This document shows positions 1-13,639 of a stretch of 64,000 nucleotides of DNA, one piece after another. Under the pieces are notes generated by a model. That model was not told the DNA's origin and did no database searches. It worked only from the letters and a program-made list of their open reading frames with translations. Source of the DNA: Macropodus opercularis (lineage: Eukaryota > Chordata > Actinopteri > Anabantiformes > Osphronemidae); the NCBI GenBank assembly GCA_030770545.1, contig CM061091.1, positions 6,752,501-6,816,500 of the forward strand, written 5' to 3'. Positions within the stretch are counted from its first letter, which is position 1. Each line of letters starts with the position of its first letter. Both the position numbers and the translations under genes were made by a program.

Positions 1-386
1 CCAGCCCATCTCACAACTCCTCCAGCTGCCTGGTCATCACCATTATGGAAGTTCAGAGGGACTCACAGCCCTCACCAAGCCACACTGGCAGCTCTGACAT
101 CTACGCTGTGCAGAGCCTGGACTCAGCATCAGTGGGCTCAAACGGGGCGGATGAACATGACGCCTTTTCCAAGTTGTGTAATCATGTCCCACGCATCCTG
201 GTGTGGCTGCTGGGGTTCTTATACTTTGGGTCACTGCCTTTAGGAATCTATTTGTTGGTGATCCAAAGAGTGACTCTGGGCATTGTATGTGTTAGCTTGG
301 TTCCATCAAGCTTGACAGTTTGCCTTGTCTATGGATTCTGTCAGTGTCTGTGTCAGGGTATATGTGACTGCTCATCCAGAGAATAA
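1..386 (+). CDS. Partial or short ORF for a small two-pass membrane protein, unidentified
   Basis: I do not recognise this gene. The frame is open from base 3 and ends with TAA at 384-386. An ATG at 45 would give 113 residues, but the frame stays open upstream to the window edge, so this may be a last exon. The first 45 residues after the ATG are polar and rich in Ser, Asp and Gln, with one tyrosine in an acidic/polar setting (DIYAVQSLD). Two hydrophobic stretches follow, at roughly residues 48-72 and 76-98. The tail is rich in cysteine (CQCLCQGICDC), which would suit palmitoylation next to the membrane. Possible polyadenylation signals AATAAA lie at 732-737 and 808-813. What is seen is an open frame and membrane-like composition; that it is a real gene is inference. 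Confidence 0.45.
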   Translation, partial: SPSHNSSSCLVITIMEVQRDSQPSPSHTGSSDIYAVQSLDSASVGSNGADEHDAFSKLCNHVPRILVWLLGFLYFGSLPLGIYLLVIQRVTLGIVCVSLVPSSLTVCLVYGFCQCLCQGICDCSSRE

Positions 387-731
387 TTAGAGGGGTCTAA
401 CCTGATGGACCTAGGATGAGGTCTAGTCAGGAGCATAAAACACAAATTTGGTTTGTTAGGTGGATCATTATGAAGCCCAAAGGTGAATGTGATAGCCATT
501 CTAAAGAATTCTATAGACATATTGGGACAAACAAAAGAAAACATTGAGCAATGGCCTATGGTTTTAGGTTGACTGCTTGCCAGACCAAACCTACATTTCT
601 GTGATGTATTTCTGTGACCTTATTTGTTCTGTGTTGTGTGTATGACCTAGTATAACACAACGTTTCAGGTCTGATCTTAAATCTTGGTATTTATCAACGA
701 TTGTGGAAACATAACTGAATAACTGATGAAT

Positions 732-813
732 AATAAAAAATATATTTTTTGTCTTTACATTAATTCAGCTTTAAACCTAATTAACTATTTTTGTCCCAGC
801 ACCTTGTAATAAA
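732..813 (+). terminator. Candidate polyadenylation signals for the left-edge gene
   Basis: Two AATAAA hexamers occur at 732-737 and 808-813, about 350-430 bases after the stop at 386, in AT-rich sequence. They would give a short 3' UTR. The hexamer is common by chance in DNA this AT-rich, so support is weak. Confidence 0.3.
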
Positions 814-3650
814 AATGACTAATATACAGCTAAATTTCCAAATTAATTTACAATAACTCATTAATCTACATTCAAACTTTGTGTATATGCAGTACTTTTA
901 CAAAGAGTATAGACAGATCTAGATCTATCTCAAGATATAAAATACATTTTTAATGTGCAAATGTTTTAAAGTCACTTGGAAATTAATCGGTACACAGGAG
1001 TCTGGTGAAACGGTTGCAACATGTTATATGCAATTTAAAATGCTCAATCCAATCCCAATCAGTGTCATTGGGTTAATATGACATGGGTTATTAGGCTAAA
1101 AATGATAACATACAACAGGGGGAAACCTGTGTTGAAAACTGTATTTGTTACTGTGTGGTACCTAGAGATCCAGTGCATCTTCATTATCTATTACATATGT
1201 TTTATGTATTATATATGTTTTTACTATAAAAGTATTACAGTTTTGTGTTATTATTACTGTTTCCAATAACTTCAGGTTTCTGCTATGGATACAAAATAAG
1301 TTTTCCTCACACTTTTTGATCAACAGCACATCAGTTTCTCTGAGTTTTTGTTTCTTCACATTGAATTCCTGTATTTGGACACATTAATGACATTAATGTA
1401 ATAACATTTCCAAAAGCACATAAAATACAGGTAAACAATATTTGAGTATTTGTAATATTTATGCAGATTTGATATTTACTAACATTACTATAGACATAAA
1501 TCCTCTACACTACTGTTAGTAAACAAAGGCCCACAAGTAATATTTGTATTAATATGGAAATGTAGCCGTTTGTTAAATGTCATTTTGTGCTCCTTCCGAT
1601 GTACTGTAATGTTCAGTTTTTATTGCAGTTATTGTCTCTGTCCTTTGTTTTCTTTCCCTTGCTTCTGTCTACTGATTGTTGACTGAAGTTCTCAGCTTAG
1701 GGTCACCCTTTATACAGACACGAGTAGACAATGAAATAAATGAGCAAGTATTTTCAATACTTTCCCTGTGTACTTATCTTTACATTTGCTACACAGGTCA
1801 TTGCAATAGGCCAACATCTGTGTCAGCACAGGGAACCTTGTATAGTTTGTCTCATCAACGTAAAAAACATGTTAAAACACTGATATTTGCTTAACAGCAG
1901 TAAAATCAACACAAAACACTTTTCAGGGGTTCTACGAATATGCAAGAACTTGGAGCTAGTTTCTTAGGATAATCCATATGTTTGACACTCATTTGTTTTC
2001 ACAGTAACTTCTCTCTAGTGCTTAGTACACAGTGTAGTGAAGCAGTAGCCAAATTAATTATTTGAGATAAGTGGAATAATAAAAAAGCGTTATTCCATAT
2101 TGAAGTCAATATGGGTCATGCAAACGCTTGGGTCATACAAACTTGTGACCCAGCTATATTTATACATGCACTCACTGAAATATTTAACATTTTCAGGTGT
2201 TTCGAAAAGATAGGCGCATGAATTTTAATTACACATGAATAATGTAATAACAATCTGTTCTGTCGTTATACCACACTTTTCAAGCAATTCCTTCCTCATG
2301 TCCTTTCAAGTTATAAGATGGTAATATGGATTCAATTTATTAGAAAAATATCTATATTAAAAACAACCACTGAATTTAGATGGTGTTACATGAGAATGAA
2401 AGGTTAGAAATAAAAACTTAATTTTTTATCAGAATTGGTCTGTGGCAGTGGGGTGACTCAGGTTCAGTGGTTTCCATGTGCTGCAGTAAAATACAAATAA
2501 AATGTCCTGTGGAAAAACTGAATGAAGCAAAACAGCTAAAGGGAAAAAAAAGTTTCATTTTAGTGAAGTACAGCTCTTATTCTGTGGGCATTTATTGTTA
2601 TTAGAACTTTGAGGTCATCAAAAGGGAAGTAGGTGGGAAGGGGATCATACACTGATGGGAAGCTGCTGTGCATAGCTCTTAAAGGTCAGCTGAAGAAACA
2701 TGTACATTTGTACAGTATATATAGTGGTCAATTTTGGGTGACTCTTTCTGCAAATTCTGTTGTAATTTTAATGGTGTAAGGTTGTATGGTTGACTAACTA
2801 AAACCTATGCACACAAGATCTCAAACTCAGATACAACCACTGCGAAAGCTCTAGATATAATGTCACTTATAAGTGTTAGTCCTGGTGAGTCTCTAGGTTT
2901 GCTGGCAAATAACGAGGGGACACATCATTGAAGTATAAAAAAATGATGTCCTACACATTTGTTTACATTTACATTTCCTCTTCCAGCGGCCCAGTTGCCA
3001 ATAGAACGTCCATTCAAACACACATCTCTTTCTCTCTTGGCTGTTGCTATAGAGATACTAATAAAATTGTCAGAACTGTTGACATGTTTTTCTGTCTGTG
3101 GCATGAGTGACAAGATTTGCTGACAGCTGGAACACAGAGAGAGCAGTGACATGATGCAAGGCATTAATATTGCCAGACAAAAGTCATGTTCACAGCTGGT
3201 ACACACAAAATTAAAAATGAGGGTGCACACATTGGTATTACAGGACAGCGGTCACCTACAATGGTCAAGGCAAGATGACACTTTAGGTAGATGTAGAAAA
3301 GGTTGTCATGGTGATTTGTGAGAATAGGTTCCATTTTATTCTGTGGAAGGGGTAATATATGCAGGTTCAGTCACAGCGTGGATGAGAAGAAAGAACAAGG
3401 CCACTCTTAAGACCACACTTGAACCATCTACCCCTAAGTAAAATACCATAACATATGCCATTTACCATATACCACAACAAATAAGGACTAAAACTGACAA
3501 ATAATGAAACAGTTAGGAAATAAGTAGGAAATGTATAGTGAAACTATACAACAGGGTATTCAAATGATGCCTTTAAGCCAAGTTGCTTCAAAAGGCTGCT
3601 ACATATAGAGTACTCATGTTAGAATAATGTATTATCGTCCTTGATGATAA
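814..3650. other. Non-coding AT-rich stretch between the left-edge gene and cep89
   Basis: No exon with a recognisable protein was seen on either strand. The sequence is AT-rich with scattered short ORFs of low complexity. It should hold the 3' end of cep89, whose C-terminal exons I could not find. A TTTATT at 3335-3340 is a possible minus-strand polyadenylation signal. A minus-strand acceptor-like site near 2485 opens a short frame that soon stops, and I give it little weight. Confidence 0.5.
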
Positions 3651-3707
3651 TCACTTTGCTGGCATTTCTGGGTACATTTGACCTGCACACAGTGTATAGG
3701 GGTTCCT
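3651..3707 (-). CDS. Candidate alternative terminal exon of cep89 (18 codons plus stop)
   Basis: On the minus strand a good acceptor (pyrimidine-rich run ending GGTTGCAG) at about 3708 opens a frame in phase 0, matching the phase left by the cep89 exon that ends at 4173. It reads 18 residues beginning RNPYTLCAG and stops with TGA at 3651-3653. A TTTATT at 3335-3340 could supply the polyadenylation signal about 310 bases further on. The peptide does not resemble the human CEP89 C-terminus. If used, it would give a protein of about 667 residues that lacks the last conserved coiled-coil segment. This is inference from splice-site and phase fit alone; a chance match is quite possible. Confidence 0.25.
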   Translation of the reverse strand, partial: RNPYTLCAGQMYPEMPAK

Positions 3708-4172
3708 CTGCAACCAGTAAAGTGGGAAAATAAGATCATCTTAAGAGGTGGTTGCTTGATATCTGGAAAACTACTCACACCAAAGTGTTCATCAGTTTCT
3801 GCTTTTTGAGTGAAGGCTGGTAATCAAGTGCACTTATATATTAGTATGTAATTATGCAGAGCAATATGAAGCAGGTCAAGGGGATAACTTAGACAAAATT
3901 AAATTAAGGTTAAATGCTGTGTTTTCAATCTGATTGGTTAAGGTATCAGTCTCATAAACTGGCCTGTCATAAAGGGCTAATATGAAATTAACATAACTAT
4001 ACAGTACATTTTAAGAAATTTGTTATACTGTGTGTTTTACAAGACTATATGTTTTTTTATTATTTAGTTCACTACTATAAGTTAGCAAGAGACTTATTCC
4101 AATAGTGAATTATGTATATTCAGGAAAAGTGAAGGATGATTGTAGTCACAAGTAATAATTCAGGGGACCTAC

Positions 4173-7100
4173 TTTGACTTCTTCCTGAAGCTTCCCAAAT
4201 CGAACAGTGCCGTTCAGAATCTTCTTGATGAATCCCTGTTTTTCCTGCTGAAAAACTGAAACCTGGGGAGGTAGATAGGGAAGACGTAGGGTTACTGATC
4301 TAGGACAGGAACACATACAGTAGGTGGGTTGAATGTATAGTACAGTACAAATGGGTGAAGGAAGGCAGGAACAAAGGAAAAGATGGATAAAGCAAAAGAA
4401 TGTTGAAATTGGTGTGAATTTCTAATTCTGGCAAATAAATAAATGTTTAATTTATAATAATTTAAAATAAGTCTAGTCAAGAGTTAGAAGCATTCACTAC
4501 AAGAGATAGGACATACAACATTTCTGAAGAACTGTAAGCATAAAACACTTCGACTGCACCTACAATCTTTAGGTTACCAAAATCAAGTGTATGGTCCTGG
4601 TTCAAACATTTAAAATCTAAGTAACAAAGTTTATATAACACACCCATAAAAGGTTAACAGTAGAATCGCCCAACTAACAGAACAAGATAAAAGCAATTTT
4701 AATGATCTCCTTTTGTCCGATTATAATATTGATACAATATTAAACTGATGACGCATCCACATTGTAATGGCACGATGAGCAGGATTGTTCAAAGCATCTT
4801 AATATTTACTGCAAAATCCAGTAGAGACTTTGGTTCAAAAACTCTTCATCTGGTTGATCTTATGTATGTTAATACGTGATCTCTTCAAACTGTTACACAC
4901 TCTGCCCAGTTTGTTAGTAGTACTACTATCAAATTCATTCAGCAGTGTTGTTAATATTACTGTAGCTATTACCATGTGTAATAGCTGGTCTCTCTCTCTC
5001 GAAATGTGGTCAGCCACAGAAAAGACAGCTTCAAGGTAATGCCGTGTCTTTTCTTCTTTTGACAGACAATCTTCCTTCTGTTGCTTCAGCATACTCATCT
5101 TCCTTTCTGCCTTTCTGGATTATGGGGAGAAAGCAGAGAAGAAATAAGAACAGTTGAAATAAAATCCAAGAGACCGTGACAGCAATCAGGAGGCCAAATA
5201 CTGCAGTGATGTCACATAAATTACAAAAAAATGTAGAAAGAGTTAGGAGAAAGGAAGAAGCTGAAGAGAGCAAGAGTTAACGGTTATCTTGCCATTATAT
5301 TGCAAGCAAGGTAAAAACACCACTAAAAAACACCAGTGAGTCAAACACCTTCTGACAATCTTCACACTTCAGAATGAGAAAATCCACATTAATCTCAGCT
5401 CAGGTCTACAGGGAGCAGAGGAAGGTTTCAGAAACCACTGCACATTCAGCTCAAATCTTAGAAAAATAATTGACACACTGAAGCTAAATAATATAAAGAG
5501 AAGAATAATACACATAAGGTATATAACATAACTTTACCTAATTTTAGTCTAATTAGCAGTACATCAAAAATAATGACATTAGCTATAGACGTTTTCCTCT
5601 TTTACAATCAATTACACATTGAGTAGCGGAAGTAATTGTCATTTTTTTAGGGGAATCTGTGACCAGACAGTTATTCACACTGACACCCGGATGCTTCCCA
5701 CTACAACCATGGACTAATCTATTGGTAATGATACCAGCCACGTGTCCTTAACATTCTCCACCCAATTTTACTCTGCCTGTCCAGACATCAAACCAATGAC
5801 CTCACAATCACATTCTCACCCCACACAATCTGAGGACTGGACCACTTGGGTTATTTTTGCCTCTGCTTTTTTATGTCTTGAGTTAAAAATGCTGTCAGAG
5901 TGTAAATCAGATAATAATTTAACTGGGCTTGGTCAAACAATGTCAAAACCAATTTAAAGGTAAATCCATCAAGGATTTGTGTTATGCACACCTTGATTAA
6001 CGTAGGCATATTTAGTACCTGCTGGCTTGTCTGGTGAGTTTAAGCTCGGCCTCCATTCTCTTCAGATCAGCTGTCAGGTTAGCTTTGTCCAGGGCCAAGC
6101 TCCTACTCTCCTCCTGCTGACTGGACACTCTTAGAAGCAGATCCTCAATCTCACTCTTACTCCTTCTTTCCTGTTGCTCCAGTTGCCTGAGGGCCGAGAG
6201 CAGATTTTACAGCATATTGTACATCTGGTGTCTGCAGCACCCTATTCAACATGATGCACCCTCGTTGTATAATTAATGAACATACAAATACTGTATCTGT
6301 TCGTTAATTCTGATAATTTGATCTATGATTAAATTTCCTGTTTAATCCAGCTGGCGTATGTTTCTGTTTCTCTACTGAAAATAAAAACAGGAATCTTCTC
6401 TTATAGTGAATTAAAACTTACATTATATAAGATAAACAATTGGAAAAGACGGTAAGAAAAAAGATTAAACCTCACATCTTTGTATGACAGTTTAATTTCT
6501 ACTTAAACTGTTAATGTTTAGTTCCTAGGGAAGATGAGAAAAACGTATTGTTCACTATAATAGGAGCACAACAGCTGTTAATACTGATTAATGAATATTT
6601 TAGTGAAATGGTTAATGGAATAAAGCTTTGTGCACTACAGTACCTCCTAAGTGTCCCAGAAATGCTGCAGTGTTCATCCCAGGTGACAGCATCCTTCAGG
6701 CGGGCCTGCAGAACTTGGATCTCCCTCATGTTTTTCTGAACCTCCCTCCTGCTCTCTTCAAGGTCCTCCTGCAAATGTTGCTTTTCTGCTTCTAACAAAA
6801 TCAGTTGTTTAGACACCTTGGATACTACAGAAAGAGGGGGGAGAGGAGAAAGATAATGTAGTGTTAGGAACTACATGAAGGAAGAACACAAGAAAGTATA
6901 GGGTGTGTAGGGATGCAGAGAATTTTGGTGCTTCCATTGCAACATTTCCTCTTAGTTCTAAACCTCTCCTATATTTCTTCAATTTCACCCAAGAATGACT
7001 TCTACATATAAGGCATTTGTTTACTTTTGACACTTTATTGTACTTAGTACCTTCAGACTGGTGTCTGCTATGGTTGGCTTTGGCCTTAACATGCTGAGCC

Positions 7101-10100
7101 TCAAGTTGGTCTACCAGAATCTGGTTCTCCTGCAAAACCAGAATGGCCTGTTGTTGGAGCTGATGACTGCAGAGAAAGAAAAGAGTATAAGAGAAATTAT
7201 GTCTACACTATGTCTATTTTAGAGCAGCTTAAAGTGTCCGACCACACACAACATTTTTCTCACCATTCATTCAGGTTAATGCCTCCAAGCTTTACAATTT
7301 CATCATGGAGTTGCTCATTTTCCTTAATAACCTCCTCCACATGAACACGCAACCTCTTCATTTGCTCCTGTGACAGACAAATAAGGACTGATTTCAAGAA
7401 TGTACATTGTACAAGTAAAACACAGTAGAGATCGACCTAATCTACAGTACCCCAATACGAAAAATAATGGATACATCCAGCATCATCAACACAATAGCTG
7501 ATTGCCTTTTTCTGTCAGTGCTTAATCCCACTTTCTCCGTAGTGCAGTACCATCACTGCCAATGTCCTAAAGACTATTTGTGTGACATCCACAAAAGAAG
7601 GAAAAAAAACATAGTCATTATAAAGAGCTAAATGCAATACCTCACACACTTTACCTCTGTGGTTTGCAGCAGTGCATCCTTCTCATTGATCCTATCTTCG
7701 TAGGCCAGCACGAGAGGTGATAAATACTTCATGTCAAGCTACAAAAAGAAAAAAGAGTACTTATCCTAATTAGTTACACTGTCAAAGCCTCAAATCTATT
7801 TCAGCATAAGGAATATCACAATATGTAGTGGGCCGTTTTCCAAGTATTGAGAACGATTGATCTTACAGATTCTAAGGCAGATAGAGTATGCATGATTTCA
7901 TATATTAAATTCAGTTTCTTTGAGGTATAGTTAGATGTACTATAGACACTGACCAGCCAGGGAGGAGGAGACCCAGTCTTTGGTAAGCCACTGATTTCAG
8001 ACCTCTAAATGAGGAAAACAAAAACAGGACAGAAATAATCCATTTAGTGTGCAAGAATCACCATAGTCAAGGTTAATATGACAGCTGTACCGTCTGCCAA
8101 ACAAAAATATACATATGTAAAATATGCTAACAAAACCAGGGTCTAGTATATCTTATATGACAAAATCAAAATCTCATATGATTTAGGTCAAAGAGGAATT
8201 TGGTTTTTCTTTTCTTTACAGGTGATAACAAATAATTGTTTCTATTAACACAAGAAATGAATAATCAAAAAGTAAATTAAAAAAAACAACATTTTTCATC
8301 TTTTGCTTTTACCAGCCACACTTTAACTGTCAGTAACAAGGGCTAGCAGCTACAGGGCTACAGAGCAAGCAAACTGGTGGTGATGACAACAGAAGCTCTC
8401 CTGGTGTGAAGACACAGCGTGGGGCAGTCATGATTAAAACCACAGGCTGCTTTCTTCAGCAGCGTAAAATACTCCAAAACCCAGAATAGACAGACAGCCT
8501 TAGACAGGAACAAAAAAGTCCTTTCGTCCGACAAATAGATGGAAGACAGAAAAACAAATCCTTATTTTACGCAGCAGGGTTCTGGATCAAAGGTGGTTCT
8601 AGGAAGAGTTCTATTTTAAAGGCCTGGTTACAAAGAAATACTTTTTTTCAGGGCTACAGCTATGGAAATAGAGTATTTCTGAATAAAAGTTGATTAAATT
8701 AGACCAAGGGAGACATGGCGAAAAGGTTATGCTGCAAAAACAGATAAAGTCCCTCCTGTTGATTAACAAAGTATAGGAGAACCAGTTGAACACATACACT
8801 TAAATTTTATTCAGGGTCATTTCATATGGAATCAACCTAATTTTCCAGAATTTCCTAGGTAACCCTCTCAGACAGATCTAAAAAAAAGTTAGCAACAAGT
8901 CCTAAACGTTAACACTAAGAATAAATAAAAAAGTTAGCGATAGTGAGCCCATAATGTAAAGAACTATTTGTGTACAGTATAGGTTTGGCTGTTTTTCTCT
9001 ATATACACTATGTATAATGACAAATATGAAATAATAACAAAAAAGTACAGAGCACTACTCTGATTAAACGTTTAATATCGCAAAAAAGGATTATAAAATT
9101 CCTTGTCACCTCCTGTCTGGACAATGGTCTGAAGAGGGTTTGGTAGCGACTCAGCTCCACATTCAGACGGTGAACTGTCAATTTGAGGGCATCATTTTCA
9201 TCCACCAGCTCCTGAGCGTGTCGCCTCAAATTCTGTAGCTCTGCTTGGCTGCCTGTGAGCGGGTAATAAATGGATTTCAGACTCCTAATAATCCTCTTAT
9301 TCATCAGAAAATACAATAATACTTACACAGAATGCATTGGAATACTGTAGTTATGTCTCCAAATAATAAGAAAGAAATTGAAGTCAAGAGATTACTGAAT
9401 TTACAATATTAATAAATAATCTATAAATAAAAATAAATGAATATGTGTATAATATACAGTACAGCATACAGCAGAACAGAGAGAACTGCAGAACTCCAAA
9501 CTAACTGTAACCATTTGTAGGATGGCTGACATTGAATACTGACCCTCTTCTTTTCATCATGCTAAGGTTCACCATTTCTGCCATATCTGTCAGTATCACA
9601 ACCTCCAGCTTTGTGTTTTGACCCTTGTACATACTGTACATGTACAGCATCTACTGTGGCAAACTGTTTCATTCCACAATCTGTGTCTTTGTCATCTTCC
9701 TTCATCCCTTTCCCCTGCCATCTTTCACCCTATTGATTCTGCTTCTCCTCATTTCCCTCTGTAAATCTCCAGTGGCTACTCCACTATACCTGAAGATGAC
9801 CTGAGGTTTGGAGAGGCTTCGCTGTGACTGATTTCATGTTCCAGGCGCTGCAGTCTCTTCTCTAGTAGCTTTTGTCTCTCTGTTATACTTGTGTTTTTCT
9901 CCAACGAGGACTGTGCAGCCTCTCTCTGCAAGTCACTGTGGGCCTTTGTGAACTCAGGAGAAAGCCCAGTGGGGTGTTTTGGGGTTTTGGCTTGGCTGGC
10001 TTTGGTGAGCTGGTCAGTGATTAGCATGGCTGAAACATTGAAAAAAAATTTATAGCAGTGGATGGATGCAATAAACTATTAAAAACAAAATAAGCTAAAT

Positions 10101-13100
10101 GTGTGTATGTACAGTACTGTACTGTAGGAGCATATAGTGTATGTTTGTGACTAAAAGAAAAAAGAAACAGAATCACTGAGGCTCTATGAAAAATACTATG
10201 AGGACAATAATAAAAACAAATTGGCTAATGCTCCTTGTAAAACAGCCATTGCACCCACATGGCACATCTTCTTTCTGGCTAGGGCTCTTCTTGACAGAGG
10301 CTTTCTTCTTAGAGGGATCACAGCTAGCTTGGGGAGACTGAACTTCCTCTGCAAAATCTATGGAAAAAAAACATGTCATAATTAAATTCAAGGAGACTAC
10401 TGTAATTAAATAGCCTTATTTGAACTCCATTGTTATGTGAAAAGGAATTTCACTATAAACATAGGCAGCCTGTATGTGTAGGATACACCCTTCAGTGATT
10501 AAGACATTTTAGGAACACGTAATACACTTTCATTTAGCACTTCCAAAAGCCTGAGGCCAGGTCCGGTAATAGGTATAATGAGGCTTTCCATTTAGAGCTA
10601 ATGATGTAATGCTAAGGCTATTATGGCTGTTATGAAACTAGTGTTGGTTTATTAGGAGCTGTATCGTATTGCTTTGCTCAAGGCAGAGGAGTCATCTGTG
10701 GTCTAGCTGAGCCGGTCAAATTCTGTTGTTTTTATTTGTATATGTATAACTGAAATCAATTTGGGTGGTTGCAAGCGGTCTAAACAGAATTGTGTGCACA
10801 TCCATCAAATGGCTTTAATGGAGGTGCACATCAAAGTTTTATTGCCGCTAAAAGTACCACATTCAGAAAAGCTTTGTTTTACTGAACTTTAGTCTCACCT
10901 TAAGTGCACCACCAAATACAGGATTATTATTATTTTTTAAAGCTTTTGTACAGCATTTACTTTCAGTTTGTCAGGTAAGTATTCCAGCTACTCAAACTGT
11001 CACCTTCAGTTGCTAATAGTGTCTATTTACTGAGACATATCCTGACCTTAAGATAAGTAGTTGCCACCAACAGGAAAATCAACCGAAATGTTTTGAATCT
11101 AAAAACGACTTTGGTCATCAAATTGGTCATCCACAGCATGTTTGAAACATTACTGTATGTATGTATTATTATATTATATATATTATAAGACTGTTTGTAC
11201 ATGTGTGTATGTTAGTACCTGCAGACTGAACTATTATGTGAGACATCTGTGATGGTTTTGGCACTGTTATCTGGAAGACAAATAAAATACACAGACAAGC
11301 AATCAGACCAGTTAGTATGTCTGACTTCATTTCATCTAATGCTACCTGTATCCCTTTTGAGCAAGGCTATTTTAGACACCACTGCGTTAATGACTATAGA
11401 CAAAATGTGGACAATAAAATCCAAATGTTATGAGACCACAGAAACATATTAGAGCAGAGATAGCCTGGTCCTCAAGAGCTCATGTATCACTTGTTTTCCA
11501 AGTAACTTTGCATGTACAGCTTCTCACTGGCTGAACACATCTGATCCCGGTTATCAGCAGTATCTTTGCCAGGAATCGATGGAAAACATCCACGACAGTA
11601 GCCCTCGTGGATAAGGGTTGGCTACCCCTCAATTAGAACAATATGAACGAGTCTCAGTGGTGAGTGAGAATACATTAATGTAAAACATTTAAGGCAGTAA
11701 GTTGCGCTCAGACAAACTAGAATGTGTATATGTGTGTTTATTTCAATTTGTTATTAATCATAACTATAAATCAGCCAGCCAAATGTGTTTAGAAAATATA
11801 GTCCTATGTCATACTGCATTTGATATAATAAAATTATTACCTCACTCACATCCTCAGTCTAACAAAGAAGGTGGTTACCTTTTAATAGTTGTATAATTTG
11901 ATACTACACATTTAAAAGCAGCCTTTCAGTAGAATCTGTTAGAAGCACATTGGCCATAAAATAAACTCTTGGCAGGACAGGGTATAATTGGAATACCAAG
12001 CAGATGTAGATGTAAACCATACTGCACATGAGTCTACATGGCATGTAGAGACTAAAACTAAAACTTGTGTTAAATACTGTCAAACTGCACTGGCAAAGAG
12101 TAACAAGAGCTACAAGTAAACTCTCATAAACTAATTAATACAACACAACGAGGGAAATCATTAGCAAAACCTAATACATATACAACCTAACCTAATACCT
12201 ATATTCTATATGCAATTGTGCCTCCCAGTGGATATTGTTGGTATCACATTAAAATCAATGTTGCAACATACAACACTTAAGAGTCAATTGGCAACATGCT
12301 TTCTATGGTTCTAGTTTGGAGAGAGTGTATTTCATATTTTACTATCTTTTCCAAATAAATCACAAATAACAATACCTTTACCTTAAGTTTTTGTGGCAGA
12401 GCATATACAGGTCCTGAGAAATTATCCTCACAGTCCACAGTCTGATAGACATGTTCCTCCCTGTCATCTTCTTTCTCCACCTCTTCTTCTTTGTCCTCCA
12501 ACTCCTCCTCTGGGTCAGGAGAGGACAGGCAAAGCCTACTATCCAAAGCTTCTGACCATCTGTCTCTTAAAAAAGAAAGAATTATGTTTTTCAGAGGAAA
12601 GCTGAAACTATGTGAGAGTAACTTAATATGCACAAGAGCAGGAGCCTAAAACTGAAGCAGCTAAGAAAATTCGTGATCAGCAATTTTATTATTTACCCCT
12701 AGATAATGTTTTTTTAATCTATAATTATTTATTATTATTATAACGTGACATGTAATCATGGTCAGTGAAAGAAAACTACAAAGAAAAACATTCTTAGATG
12801 TTATATTGACATGAAACAGTTTCATTGAGTTTTCATAAGGAATAGATGAGAAGAAAAAAAATCAAGGAGCAAGTGTATATTCTATGTGAACCTAAGCTTG
12901 TTATAATTTGTCATATAGCATGTGATAAGTGTGCTAGAGGAGGTTTACCTGCTGTAAAAAGCTGGGCTGATGTTTGGTCCAGATCTGAATGATTCTGATC
13001 GGTCACTCTCAGAAAATGACCTTGGTCTGACAGGAGGGATGGCCCATGTCTGTCCAGTGAGAGAGGAAGACAGAATGGCTGCTGCTAAGGCTGATCTGTA

Positions 13101-13581
13101 GGTAAAAACATGCAACATATTGGTACACAAGCTACAGTACTGCTTATGTAAGAATTTCACATTATTTCTAATGTTAGAAAAAGTCTGAGGAGAGTTTACA
13201 GTATGGATACAACTCAGACTATGAAAATGTTTACCAACTTCAGCAATTAAATTTGTTATGAATGAGAAAACTGTATTATGGGGAGTAACAATTAGTAAAC
13301 CCAAACGTCACACCACTGCAATGACATTGAAATCACTTATGGGAACATGTAAGAATTAACGTTTTCCACCACATTTCAAGGATAGGTAAGTTGCTGTTTG
13401 CCGTAAATATTAAGTCATGCGCGTGTTGGTAATAAACAGGGGGAGGTGTTTGGGAAATGTAGAGCCTAGGTACCTGGGTCTTTCAGGAGAAGGGTCTGGA
13501 CTGCGAGGGGGTGGGGTACGAGGCACAGCGGGCTTTGGAGCAATAGAGGCAGCTGGGATCAAGCCATGAGCTATGTGCTTC

Positions 13582-13639
<58 letters not shown>

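Noticed and set aside
2925..3230. Minus-strand ORF of 101 codons considered as a cep89 3' exon
   Set aside because: Its sequence is cysteine-rich and not heptad-like, and it does not resemble the conserved CEP89 C-terminus.
12393..12605. Plus-strand ORF rich in Pro and Leu
   Set aside because: Antisense of the acidic Glu/Asp stretch in cep89 exon 4.
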